Assembly (NCBI RefSeq): GCF_019925205.1
Contig: NC_083565.1
Coordinates: 39,257,501 to 39,321,500 of the forward strand
Direction: 5' to 3'
Source: Metopolophium dirhodum
Taxonomy: Eukaryota > Arthropoda > Insecta > Hemiptera > Aphididae
Length of the DNA: 64,000 nucleotides
Shown: piece after piece, positions 11,245 to 22,167 of the stretch
How the letters are laid out: every line of letters begins with the position of its first letter
How positions within the stretch are numbered: the stretch's first letter is position 1
Notes under the pieces: generated by a model
Seen by the model: only the letters and a program-made list of their open reading frames with translations
Database searches by the model: none
Told to the model about the DNA's origin: nothing
Program-made: the position numbers and the translations under genes

Positions 11245-14200
11245 TTGTTTTTATTTAAACTATTTTTTACAAACTACATGTTTTATTTAAAATAGAAAAC
11301 AAGAATTAGTCGTCAGTTAATATGCTTTGTGCTCAAGTATAAATAGGTATTCCTACAAACGATACACGAATCGTTTGGTATTAGATTTTTGAATCGACTT
11401 TTAGCCAAAAGCCTGTGATTTCTGTCAGCGTTACCTCGTCACTATTGTCCCCGCAACGTTTTCTATATCATGTTTATTGTTTACATGACTGATAACACAT
11501 TCATTAGACAACTCTTCACATCCAGTTGATGGCAGTTTACTCGAACTATTTGTCTTTGCTACGACGTGTAGCTGTTCCTTTTCACGCGCGTGTAATGTAT
11601 ACCCACCCTGAAGAAACTGTGCTTACTTTGCATTATAATATTATCATGCGCAGTGCTGATTTGGTCTCGTTAATAATACCTACTCACTCTCAAAATACCT
11701 CTCAATATGAGCTACACAGTAATATGACGTGTGTGCTGATAGTCGACTAGCCAAGCATTTATCCATTTGTCCGCGTCTCATAGGCGTTTTATTATATTTT
11801 AATTTTAAAGCAAGTATGAGCAGGGTCGTTATGATTAAAAAACATTGTCTTAAACAACTTGTTATTAAACACGAATTTAAAACATTTGTTTTAAACGTTT
11901 TTTTCATTGTTTAAAATTAATAAAACAGTGTACGATCCAAGTAATCATTGTGTTTTTTGTTTATTATTAACTATAAATAATAATAGACATCCTTCAGAAA
12001 ACAAGTTAAATGTTCAATAATTATATATATTACCATCCTTAACTTTATTTTTTTTTTTTTTATTGACTAAATTACCAAATTCAAAATGTTTTTTACTTAT
12101 TAAAATATACATAAAATTATAATGTCCACTTACGACATTTATTCAGAAAATATTTAAAACACATTTCAAATACTTTTAAGATTTAAAATAAGTAATAAAT
12201 AAACTGTGAAACATATTATAGTAGTACATGGATTTTTAGAATATGATAAGTAAATTATAATATATTAAATAAAAAATAAGTTTTTTTAAATATACTGTTT
12301 AAAACACTGTTTTTAATTGCTTACAACTCATACAATTTATTTACACAAAAAACATTTTAAAACAAAAAATACAGTTTATTTTGTTTTTTTGTTTTTTAAA
12401 ATGTAAAAACACGCCAACTCTGGTATGAGTATTTCAAGATAGGTATGTAGAAACAATTTACAATTTTAAAATACTCATAAATAATCCGCTTTAAAATTAA
12501 AATATAATGAGTACTCTATGAGGTGCCCTGGTTAATAGTCTTACTTTTCAGTGTTTAGAAGATGTAACTTCACTCTAGTTTTAGACATTTTAATAATTAA
12601 AAAAACCCACAAACAAACAAAGCTGATAATTTTCTTAGCGTCAAGTTCGATAATAGTACGATTTACTCTAATTTTTTAACTCATGAATTCAAACGTATCT
12701 GAAAATGTACAACGCTACGCGCTCGTAAGACGGAGGGCAACAATATAAATGCCAGTTTTACGTCATCTTAATAAAAATATTGAATTCACGTCTTTATGCT
12801 AATAGTTGTATTTGAAATTTTTTTTACAAAATATAAAATTGGATCTATTAAATACCTATATTCGGAAAATGTTTTGAATTCATAAAATGTTGATAGGTTA
12901 GTATAAATTAATGTCAGTTTCGTGTAATCATCATATCTTATACAAACCTATGCGAATTGACTTATTAGTTATTATTCTCAAATTTTATTTTGGATTCAAC
13001 GACATTTTCGAAAAAGTCTTCTGCTTCAAAATGTATACAAAAAACAGTGGTTGTAACAAATGTGTTTGTATTGCATCATGTATGCATCAATAGGCTTAAC
13101 AATCGAATTATTTGAAAATATAAACTGTAAGTATATACATGAAAATTCTGTAAATTTGTATTTGAATAAATAAATGAATAGGGGGAGGGCTTATATTTTT
13201 ATTGAAATATCAATACTTTTAAAACGTTTTTAAAATTGAATTTTCCTTACTTTCTTTGTCGTTTTTTGAGCTAAAAATTATTGGCTTTAATGGTTATTAT
13301 TATAGTAACAATGTAACATAATATAATATAGTTAACTGTTCACTTGACATTTTTTTTTTTTTTGTCAAAGCTTCGACATAAAAATTAAATTGAACTTTGA
13401 TACCAGACAGTATTCAACTACAAAAAAAGTATTTACAGGATTTTATGTCTGGTGACAACATAATACGATTCCTTTCATTTATATTTCACAACTGTTCTAA
13501 GTATTAATATTATATATTGTTATAAAGGTGGACAATATAACTCAAGTTGAAATATTGTATGTGCAATAATGTAAGTTGATGAGAATAATTTGAATTTTTA
13601 AATATTATATCTTAACAGTTATATTGCATTATATTTACTTTACATTAAAAGATAAACGTAGAACAACAATTGAATTAGTAACATACGTTGATGAATGGCC
13701 ATAACGTAAAATTGTTTTTAATTAAAAAATACGTAAAACCATAATAACGGGTATTGACGAACAATACGAACCAAATATATTGTTATAATCTACAAAATAT
13801 GTATTATTATTATTGTTATGATAGTATTTTTATATTAAATTTTTTTTATCGACTAATAAAGAGAAATACGCATAAAATGTAAAGGGCAGCGTAAAAATAA
13901 CCTACCTGTATTATATACCTAGATAGTGTTTTTTTCGTTTAGATAAAATGATTTTTTTTTATTTACGGTGCTAAAAATAAGAAGTATTTAGTGTACATAG
14001 GTGAGGAGAGTTATTTTTTTGTTTTGGATTTATTTTTCATTAAATTATATTTTCAATTTATTATTATTTAATTTTTATTATTGAATTATTGTATGATTTT
14101 TTTTTTACTACACATTTGAGTATTCAATCAATGTCAGTTTTATATAAAAAAAAAAAAACCTGGGAAAAGTGCAGCTAACCACAACAATAAGTACATATGA

Positions 14201-15187
14201 TTTGCGTTTGAATTTAGGTCACAGTGCGCGTAAATAAAATACATTTCTTTATTGTTAGTTTCATCCGGAAACCTTTGCAGTCCTTTGTGTTAAAAAAACA
14301 TAATATCCATATGATGTTCAACGGAAATAATTATTTTTCATATGGGACAGGTATATTAATATCGGTATATTGTTCATTGTTCGGGCTTTTGAAGATATTA
14401 TATTATATTTTATAATGCATTTTTCTTTTATTGCGTTTGAAAAAAAGTGAAAAAATACTTTTTTTTTTTTTATTGTCATAAAAATATTGCGTGGAATAAT
14501 ATTATACATATTATTATGACGTCATTTGAAAACAGTACCAACTATAATATCAATAAAAATTCAGAAATTCCTCATATCGCGTTGTCAAATAACATTCATT
14601 ATGATATAGTCCACTAACCATAATATTGTATATTTATAAAAATAAGAATATTTTAAACAATAATTATGAGACTCGATAATATTAACGAAATATGTGTGTA
14701 CCTAATCTATAAAATAAAAATAAAATGCTGTCTGTTGGACCCGTTGTATCATCTGAGAACGGGCGAATTGATTTGGCTCATTAAAAAAAAAAAAAATGTT
14801 CATTATTTTAGTCTGAATAAAATTTTTACGGTACGAAAAATTAGAATAGTCAACCGAAAAATTGGAAAGTTTGGGAAAAACTGAAAGGCTTTTTTTCCAT
14901 GTGATATTTGTATAGATATGGTTGCCATTGGGTATTGGTTTGTGGTTACATATTATAATATAATAATAGAAGCGAATCAGTAGAAATGAATACATTTTTT
15001 CCTTAATGTTTGCCACAGGTTACAAGATATGATGCGATTCACCAGATTTTATAAATTTTAATTTTAATATGTGGTCACTATATTTTTAATCAGCGTTGGT
15101 TTATCTGAGTTTACAGACTCTGCAAAAACTACTGGACCGTTTTCAAGAATAAGTTGTTGGAATAAATTCTTTGGGGCATGGAGGATG
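11245..15187. other. Long AT-rich stretch without recognised genes
   Basis: Very AT-rich sequence with many A/T homopolymers (12048-12061, 13350-13363, 14100-14106, 14460-14471). Short frames at 11526-11750, 12911-13093, 14224-14415 and 14702-15016 occur on both strands without splice support or known motifs. A small CpG-richer spot near 12700-12740 was not interpretable. Confidence 0.5.
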
Positions 15188-15339
15188 TTAATATTTATTA
15201 TTTGTTAAACCACAATATGTAGTTAAAGGGTATAGCTCAGACTGAGTGGTCACACATTGGTTACAAATTATGTAACTATTATAATTAGAATAAATATGCC
15301 ATTGATTTTTATTACAAATATATTTATAAAAAAACATAA

Positions 15340-15374
15340 TCTTTAGCATAGGCAACGGTGGGCGGGACAACTAG
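15340..15374 (+). mobile_element. Helitron-like 3' terminus (CTAG)
   Basis: GGCAACGGTGGGCGGGACAA runs directly into CTAG (15371-15374), followed by T. Insect Helitron-like repeats commonly end in a GC-rich GGGCGGGAC-type block and CTAGT, with insertion between A and T. The sequence upstream is AT-rich and no matching 5' end was found close by, so this would be a 3' fragment. The assignment depends on recalled terminal motifs, not on an alignment. Confidence 0.35.
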
Positions 15375-16085
15375 TATAATATAATATAATTATATTCAAT
15401 AGATTAAAATATATTTTAAATACAAATCCTATAATTTTTCAAAAAAGTTGATCGTAAAAACATTTATTAGTCTTGTAATTTATTTATGATTTTTTTTTTT
15501 AAATCTCATTTTTGATAAGTAAAAATTATCCAATCGTAAAAAAAAACATTTTAAAATCAAAAAGTAAAAACTTTTTGTAAATATTTGATGAGATTTCTAA
15601 ATAAGTACTTGTTAAAATCTAAATATTTTTTAAAAATGTTTTTACTTTCAAATTAATGTGTCTTACTTAAAAGTTTTTTTTTTCAAAAATTACAAAAAAT
15701 AAACAACTTGCATCAGGGTAAATGTTTTTTCAATTGAACGATTTCTAAAATGCCAGATTTAAAAATTGGCTATTTTGAAATGTTCAGAAAAAACTTTAAA
15801 TCAGATTTAAAATTTTCGGTATGAAATAAAAAAAAAAACATTTCATACTATACTTAACGTCTGTAAACGAAATAAAAATTAAAACATTTCGATTGGAACA
15901 AAAGTTATTTAATTCATCAGGTATTCTTGCCATGCCCCGTAAAACGGGTTTTCCGGTAAAATAATAGACCTAATAATAATATAACAGCAAACTAGGTAAA
16001 CGGCGATCGATACGTTTCTGTATTCGTAATAATATTAGTTTATTATTGTAACTAAGACGTGAAAACGAATTAATTTTTTACTTAC
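15375..16085. other. AT-rich spacer (putative intron of the 16.1-kb exon)
   Basis: If the exon at 16086-16262 is real, this stretch begins the intron downstream of it on the minus strand, starting GTAAGTAAAA at 16085. No downstream minus-strand exon with a clear acceptor was recognised here. Confidence 0.35.
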
Positions 16086-16262
16086 AGATTCTTGGATCAT
16101 GTTCAGCGTGTTTGTAGCGTACTCGTTTTGCGATTGCATTATCAAGTTCATCATACTTTCCCTGATCGATGACACGATTTCAGACCCCGTCGTGGTGTTT
16201 TCCAGCAATACAGCTGATCCCAATAAGAGGACGAAGAACGAAAACACATGTACACCGGCGTT
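16086..16262 (-). CDS. Internal coding exon, unknown protein with hydrophobic leader-like segment
   Basis: Read on the minus strand, a pyrimidine tract TTTTTTTTTTTGTCCTTTCAG ends at 16263 and is followed by the exon. The exon closes at GAATCT before the strong donor GTAAGT (from 16085). It is 177 bp, exactly 59 codons, open in phase 0 at both ends. The peptide starts NAGVHVFSFFVLLLGSAVLL, a hydrophobic core like a signal peptide or membrane segment, then ENTTTGSEIVSSIRES and a Met/Gln/Asn-rich helical stretch ending NTLNMIQES. It has no cysteine. An ATG eight codons upstream (16286) lies inside the pyrimidine tract and would give a longer leader if that tract were not intronic. The likely reading is a phase-0 intron within a secreted or membrane protein's N-terminus. 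The family was not recognised and partner exons were not found. Confidence 0.65.
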
Positions 16263-16980
16263 CTGAAAGGACAAAAAAAAAAACATTGACTTTCATACAG
16301 AGTACCTAGTATCATATTTTTATATTTTATACGAAATATTACTATCAATTATACTCGTTTTATCGCCAGCTACGCGTTATGTCCATTTTACCGAAAAAAA
16401 AAATACGGTTTCGTTTATATAATTTTATCTGGGAAAACGGATTTTACCCGTTTGTGTCGACAACGGTTTTTCCGTAGAATCAGATTTCAATAATTTATTT
16501 TTTACGAGCGGCATTGATTGTTGCGTTTATTCGGTTTTACTATTCATTTTTGCTGTTTAACGCGGCGTATCGTATAGGCAAACAGGGTACATACATATGC
16601 TTTACATTAAAATAATTATAGTACAAAGTAGTGTAGCAAAAATTATATTATTGTCAAAGCAGGTTTAAATTGTTTATTTCGTAATGGAAATGATAACATA
16701 TATTCACGAGAATGTCATAATACGCTCTACACGTCGATTGCAATTTTAATTAGTATTTTATCGTATCGACTCCATCGAATATGCGTCCATTTCCAATCTG
16801 CTAAGCGATATTCACTTAAACCGTGATGATTTTTTTCTTTTTGATATTGCATGTTGTAATCAAAATATGGTTTTTTGGAGTTTGTAAATAAACTTTAAGA
16901 CCATAATATTAGGTATATTTGAATATTGTAGATTTATACGTTCCACTTAATGATAATCCAGTGATAATATAAATTTCTTT
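16263..16980. other. Spacer upstream of the exon (putative intron)
   Basis: On the minus strand this lies immediately upstream of the coding exon. No preceding exon ending in a strong GTRAGT donor with an ATG could be identified. The text is AT-rich with moderate CpG near 16360-16570. Confidence 0.35.
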
Positions 16981-17075
16981 TTATTCAAATAGGAACCCCT
17001 TTTTTAAACTTGAATTATTCGGAAGTTATTTTTTTTGAGAATTCTGATGTGAGAATTAAATTAAAATTTGAGCAA
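16981..17075 (-). repeat. Family C fragment, minus orientation
   Basis: Read in reverse complement, this stretch gives GGGGTTCCTATTTGAATAAA preceded by GAATAATTCAAGTTTAAAAA and GAATTCTCAAAAAAAATAAC. It parallels 40305-40370 and 44950-45000, the same part of the dispersed family C. Confidence 0.45.
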
Positions 17076-17289
17076 GTAGTATTTGGCTTTGTGTACTAAT
17101 TCGTCAATGGTAATGGGTGAAGTAAGTATTTAGGCTTCAAAGGTTTGAAAATGTTAGAAATAAATTGATCTTTCAATATAAAAAATTTGTAAAATTGATC
17201 CAAATATAATAAATACTACATATTATAATAATATTACATTTAAATTATATTTTTTTTGTAAAAATATTTTTGATGATTGTTATCCTCGG

Positions 17290-17505
17290 TATAAACATTT
17301 TAGTAACTTTGAAACTACTCATTAGAATTTCGATTTAGATACATCCACATTTTCAAGGAAATCATCCATTAAATATTTTGAAGTAAAAAAGGGGGAATTT
17401 GAAATATAGAAGTCATTGTATCGACACAGGCTCAGAAATTTGAAAATATGAAATTTAAGGTACACTTTAAAAATCAGAATTTGAATAAATGTTTTATTAA
17501 GGGGA
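17290..17505 (+). repeat. Family C fragment, plus orientation
   Basis: GAAACTACTCATTAGAATTT (about 17310) parallels AAAACTACTCACTGGAATTT (about 40268) and GAAACTGCTCATTCGAATTT (about 44905). It is followed in all three by ACATTTT-type text, a GGGG-containing block (AAGGGGG) and a stretch ending AAAATCAGAATTTG. It is non-coding, about 200 bp, and lacks clear ends. A G17 homopolymer (17511-17527) sits just past it. Confidence 0.5.
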
Positions 17506-17510
17506 AAAAT

Positions 17511-17527
17511 GGGGGGGGGGGGGGGGG
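17511..17527 (+). repeat. G17 homopolymer
   Basis: Seventeen consecutive G residues lie in very AT-rich sequence. It is one of several long G or C runs in the window (8032, 20637, 26283, 35195, 36966, 44164, 44426, 51906). Confidence 0.9.
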
Positions 17528-18913
17528 TGCATGATAAAAACATCGCAATGCGTATTAATTATTATAAATAAATCATTTATTACGAAGCAAAATGACCATT
17601 ATTTTTACCGTCCAACCGGAATCCGTAGAGTTGAACGACGTGTTCATGATCAGAATAATATGATAAAAAAAAAACGAAACTATATAGTCGATTAGGTAGG
17701 TACATTTTGTAAATTAAAATATTTTTTTTCTCCCGACTCCTATATTACGCTATTATTACATTGTCAGCAGAACGTTTTACCGGTGGGCAAAACAGGTGAG
17801 CACCCCCTCCCCGTTTCGGTAATGCGTTTCACCCCATATTATGTATAATTCACGGGACGGAAATCTGTCGTCAGATGGTTGCTGCACTTAGTGTCATCTC
17901 GCCCCTGCGGTCGTGATCGATCGACACGGTTTTCGATACATCCGCATGTCGTCGCACACATCAGCACATGTCAAGTTAATAACAGCTTAGGGTGGGTTTT
18001 GGGGATGTGTGGGGGGGGAGGAAACGGCAATTACCCGGCGATATCACGCCAGATAAAACTATTGAGACAAAAAAACATTATTTTTGTACATAATAATATT
18101 ATGTAAATAGAAAAATAATCTCAAATATTACCAAGCGATTACTCAATTCATTTTTAAATCGAATGGACGTCGATTTTGTCGGATTATATTTTATGACCTT
18201 AAATTAGTAAATAAGTTAATATTGTGATAAACAACTATACAGGTATAATATTTCTTATGAACGCCGGTTGGATAGGTATTTTGATGATCACTGCCAATGT
18301 AGAACAGCTGATATTATATTATTAAACGACCGAATCGTTGTGTTGAGTATCATCAAAAAAAGTCGATTTTTTTTAGCAATAGTCTACCGTGACAGTTTGG
18401 GATTCCATGAAAATGTATAGACATGATAATATGTGCAATGTTTTCAGTATTGTGAAACGAAATATTGATAAAGTTACAAATATTGTAATTTAATTCATGT
18501 GAGACTGACTGCCAATTTTACGCGAAATTTGTTTTTCGAGCTCTGGACGTTCAAATTGAACATACCAACATCAAAATGAACCTCTAGTGAACCGGAAAAA
18601 TAATGTACCATTTTGTGAATCATTTACAATAATAATATAACATTACACTTTGCAGCTATATTATACCTATCACTTGATATCGAAAAGTTAAGAGTGCTGC
18701 AAATCAACTGCATTTTTAATATGCGTACTCAATTGTAATTACGACCAATTTTTTTAATGGCTTAACAATTTTAAACGTTTTAAAGACCACAATAATAGAC
18801 AAATTACTTTAGAGTAAATTAATATTCAAAGTTTCCTATCATCATACACCTAATGACTATTGAAAAAATTTTAATTTAAACAATGTAGTTACAATTTATT
18901 GTAAATTTCTGAC
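17528..18913. other. Unassigned spacer, CpG-richer in the middle
   Basis: The part at 17760-18060 has higher GC. The plus frame at 17879-18106 has no recognisable motif and no splice support. The rest is AT-rich spacer. Confidence 0.4.
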
Positions 18914-19330
18914 ATTTCTGAGTGGTTTTACAACGATTCCGACATGTTATAATATCTTATCTTTTAGAAAATTGGATCAAGATGGTACTTTAGAAAAGTA
19001 ATTTTTGATTTTTTCATTGGTTATTTAATACCATTGACTAATATTACGAAAAACCGCTAAAAAAGGGATTTTAACTTCTAACGCTTTGCTTATCACCATA
19101 GAAACAAACAAATTATAATAATATTCAATGATTAATTCAACTTACAGGCTACCTTTTATACATAATAAAAATATAAAATATCCAGACCGACAAACAGTCT
19201 CTGCTCTGAATCGTTTATCTTATACAATGATATTATATCATTGAATTCAAGTTCAATACAATACATTATACATTGACCCACCTGTAACCTACTGTACAGC
19301 AGAGCGACATCCACTTACCTGCTTTCTTTT
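18914..19330 (+). mobile_element. Family B element with family A right-end module
   Basis: The left end reads TTTCTGAGTGG. The body carries GATCAAGATGGTACTTTAGA, GCTAAAAAAGGGATTTTAAC and TAACGCTTTGCTTATCACCA, the reverse complements of which appear in 45083-45460. The inner right end CTCTGAATCG (about 19206) is followed by the same roughly 120-bp tail that closes every family A copy: CAATGATATTATATCATTG, TGTAACCTACTGTACAGCAG and CCACTTACC. Family B body and family A tail are thus joined in one element. It is non-coding. Confidence 0.7.
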
Positions 19331-20419
19331 TTATATTGATTGGACACAATCCGTGAAACCTCAAAAAATCTGAAGGCAAAATTTAGTATTTGGACACAAC
19401 TCGTTTGCAGCCTATATAATATTTTATATTACTATACCTCGGTACCTACAATACGAACGATAGTATACCACTGCGGTACATAGTACACACTCACATCTCT
19501 AGACAGGATAATATAATAAAATTAGCTCTGAATATGTAGGCTGACAGACGACGGTTCCCGCTCAAATCCGACGTTTTTCTCATCGCAATACAATGTGATT
19601 TATCTTTGTACGCAAATTCGTATAACGTCCATTATTACGACAGTGACCTACTCACGACCATTATATTGTCATAGGCGCGCTCGACGCGGCAACAACTATC
19701 CGGCAGAGCGATTTTTCCGGATGATTTTTGTTGTTTTTTTTTGTTTTACGTTCAAGTCGTCGCACATTATAGAGTCGTACAAAACGCTTAACGAGGTGAT
19801 GTGAATAATGTTTTGTGTACAACATATTTAATTTAATTTATGTTTTTTTTTCCTTTTCGTTTTCCATTAAACACGTTAATAATAATAATTCACGTCCGAA
19901 TGCGTGCACACACTTTTTGTTCGTTCGTTCGTTTGTTTTTTTTTTTTTTTTTTTTTAATTATTAATGCGTTACGCATACCGGATGTGAATAATAGAGCGC
20001 TGCCGAGTGCCGACAGACCATTGCTGCTCTTTTATGTCGTTGTTTTGAATATTGTATGTAATATTCGTAAAAAGTCGCGTAATATGTATTTTATATTGTC
20101 GGATTTACGTCGTGGACGAGTTTTTGACCGACTGTGGTCGTTGTTGACGACGCCATATATTCTTCAAACAATTATATTATTATGGTGACCGAGCTTTTTT
20201 TTCTGCATGCTCAGTCCATCGCCTTTAGATTTTTTGTTTTCCGCATATCCACACCTAGTAGTTTTGAGACCGACCGGTTCTCTCAAAGTTTACATCGTTT
20301 TTAGAATATAACCATATTAGCTCAGACCACCTTGTGGCTTCTTTGTGTCCGCCCGTCCACTGGTTGATTACCATTACATAGTTGTAAGATTTTTTGTATT
20401 GCTAGTCGTTATTGAAAAT
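19331..20419. other. Spacer with CpG-rich patches and a T20 run
   Basis: CpG-rich words cluster at 19670-19770 and 20000-20160. A T-run lies at 19937-19956. Plus frames at 19595-19804 and 19904-20188 run through these without ATG-plus-splice support or a known motif. Confidence 0.4.
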
Positions 20420-20622
20420 CCAAATATGACTATTCAAAACAGATTCATAGAAGCCAATATTATAAATGCATATAAAAATGTAAAGGTTACCAAATAAAGA
20501 TTATTTTTAAGTTATATAATATGGGATCATAGTTTATTGTGTTGTGTTAAAATGTGTTTAGGCAGTTTGGCACGCTTGCAGAGTGAGCTGTGCGAACTTG
20601 TTTGGATTTCTAAACATAAGTT

Positions 20623-22167
20623 TGAAACGGAGCGTCGGGGGGGGGGGGGGGGACATAAAGATAAGGGGTGAGTAGAGCGTCGGCTTGTTCCAACCAGACT
20701 TGGAAAAAGTAAGTTGGAACAGTCGGTGATGCTTGGAGTTAGTCGGGCCGAGGCCGGATTCTAATTACAATGTATCGGCCAGATCACGTGTTGCGTACAG
20801 TTATGGGTCTGGGGATTGACCGTCGCCGGTAGAAGCTTGATTAGGCGGTACTCCGGTGACGAGTCGAATCCGGGGAGGTCAACTTGAATAAGTGCCCTGA
20901 TGCTTCGGGAGCACTGAAAAGTGCAATTTTGTTGGCAACGAGTTGTGTCGAGTGTTGGTCAGGTCGTCGTCTCCGTGGGTTTGCCTGCGGACGTTGGAAT
21001 CGTTCCTCTGGGTCCGTCCGGTCGGTTGGCTGGCAGTCCTTCCGGGCGCCTTGGAGATTCACTGGCTAGTGGCGGTTCGTGCCGGACAGGTAGTGTATGG
21101 GCTTCTCAGATCCTTGGTCGTCGGCGATTACTTTACTCCGAGGTCTGGCTTCGGGTCGGGTGCCGTCCGTCGTCGGTCGAACGTTGGGCTTGGACCCGTC
21201 CGCAGATCGAAGGACCGTTTGACGTCACGCCGAGAAAGTACGTGGGTTGCCGTACACTGTAGACCGCGATCACACTTCGAGGACGTTCGCTAAATAATAT
21301 TATTTAGTAATCGATATTATTAGCCCTGAGAGGTGTGTCCCGGGAGAAAACACCGTGCGATGTGGCGTATAGGCAATTTACCGTCACGAGAGATCATGGC
21401 GGCGGGCCGTGTAGATTCGTCGTAGTCGACGTTAGGCCGATGGGCGCGGTCAGCTGCACGTCGCGGATGATGCTTGTAACCGTAGCGGTGGCGTGTTGGT
21501 TTTCTGCTGCGGTGGCGATTCTGGACCTCTGATTGGCTGAACAGGATCACTTATAAGATCGCCGCCCCGGCTGGTGTCTTCGTAAGTCTTCCTTCTCAAA
21601 ATTCAATTCAGTCAGTTGTATAGTTTGATTGAAGTCTTGAGAGTTGATGTGGAAGTGGAAGATGTTGGTTTCGTCGACGGCGGAACGTCGGTATATAAAC
21701 ACATTACCGTACCGACTAGTAAACGGTTTGTGTATTCGGTTTTAGCCGGCGTCTGGTTGTGTCTACGTTTCCGGTAATAACTTCTCTCCACTGGTTCCGA
21801 TCAGGTCGTGGGTGGTGTCTATGGGTGGGTATTTGTATCCCCTATCCGATGATACTACCCTTGACCTCGTTACTTTTTGTCTTCGTCGTCCTTTTCCTCC
21901 TTTTCTCTCTTTCAGATTGTCTCGTATCTTCTGTCTTATGTTGGTCGCAGTGTTTTCTTCTTTAGGTGAATTTGGTAATAGCTCTGGATAGATATTTTCC
22001 TCCCTTATCCATTGATGTCACCCCCGTCACTGTAAATTGTATTTCGGTTATTGTTTTTAGTGGTTTTTTTAATAACGGCCAGTGATTGGTCGTTATTTGT
22101 CCATGTTATTTGTTGGTCCTGAGAAGGACCGTTTTAATTGTGTATGTGTGATAAATGTTCCATTACA
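20623..22167. mobile_element. Probable solo LTR (1545 bp, GC-rich) inside tandem unit 1
   Basis: Comparison with the uninterrupted units (ATAAGTTTAAAATAT) shows where unit one is split. The insert begins TGAAACGGAGCG and ends CCATTACA, so it has TG...CA termini in either orientation. The flanks AGTT (20619-20622) and TGTT (22168-22171) differ at one of four bases, fitting a 4-bp target duplication. A TATATAAA box lies near 21693. There is no coding region with a recognisable retroelement domain, so a solo LTR is the simplest reading. An alternative boundary with an exact GTTT duplication and termini GAAAC...ACAT cannot be excluded. Overlapping frames at 20884-21293 reflect the high GC. Confidence 0.45.
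22115..22130 (-). other. Histone-mRNA-type 3' stem-loop consensus (orphan)
   Basis: On the minus strand the 16-mer GGTCCTTCTCAGGACC forms a perfect 6-bp stem with the loop TCTC. It fits the metazoan histone stem-loop consensus GGYYYUUHUHARRRCC at every position, with an A-rich 5' flank (AAAAC) and 3' flank AACAAAT. No histone coding sequence lies upstream on that strand, and no clear downstream purine-rich element is visible. It sits about 40 bp from the edge of the solo-LTR-like insert, so it may be part of that element or coincidental. Confidence 0.35.

Noticed and set aside
15215..15275. TATAGCTCAG text resembling a tRNA A box
   Set aside because: No B box at suitable spacing and no cloverleaf pairing.
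20884..21293. Overlapping plus-strand frames of 61-116 codons and a minus frame
   Set aside because: They lie in the GC-rich LTR-like insert, overlap in all frames, have low-complexity Arg/Gly/Val content and match no known domain.
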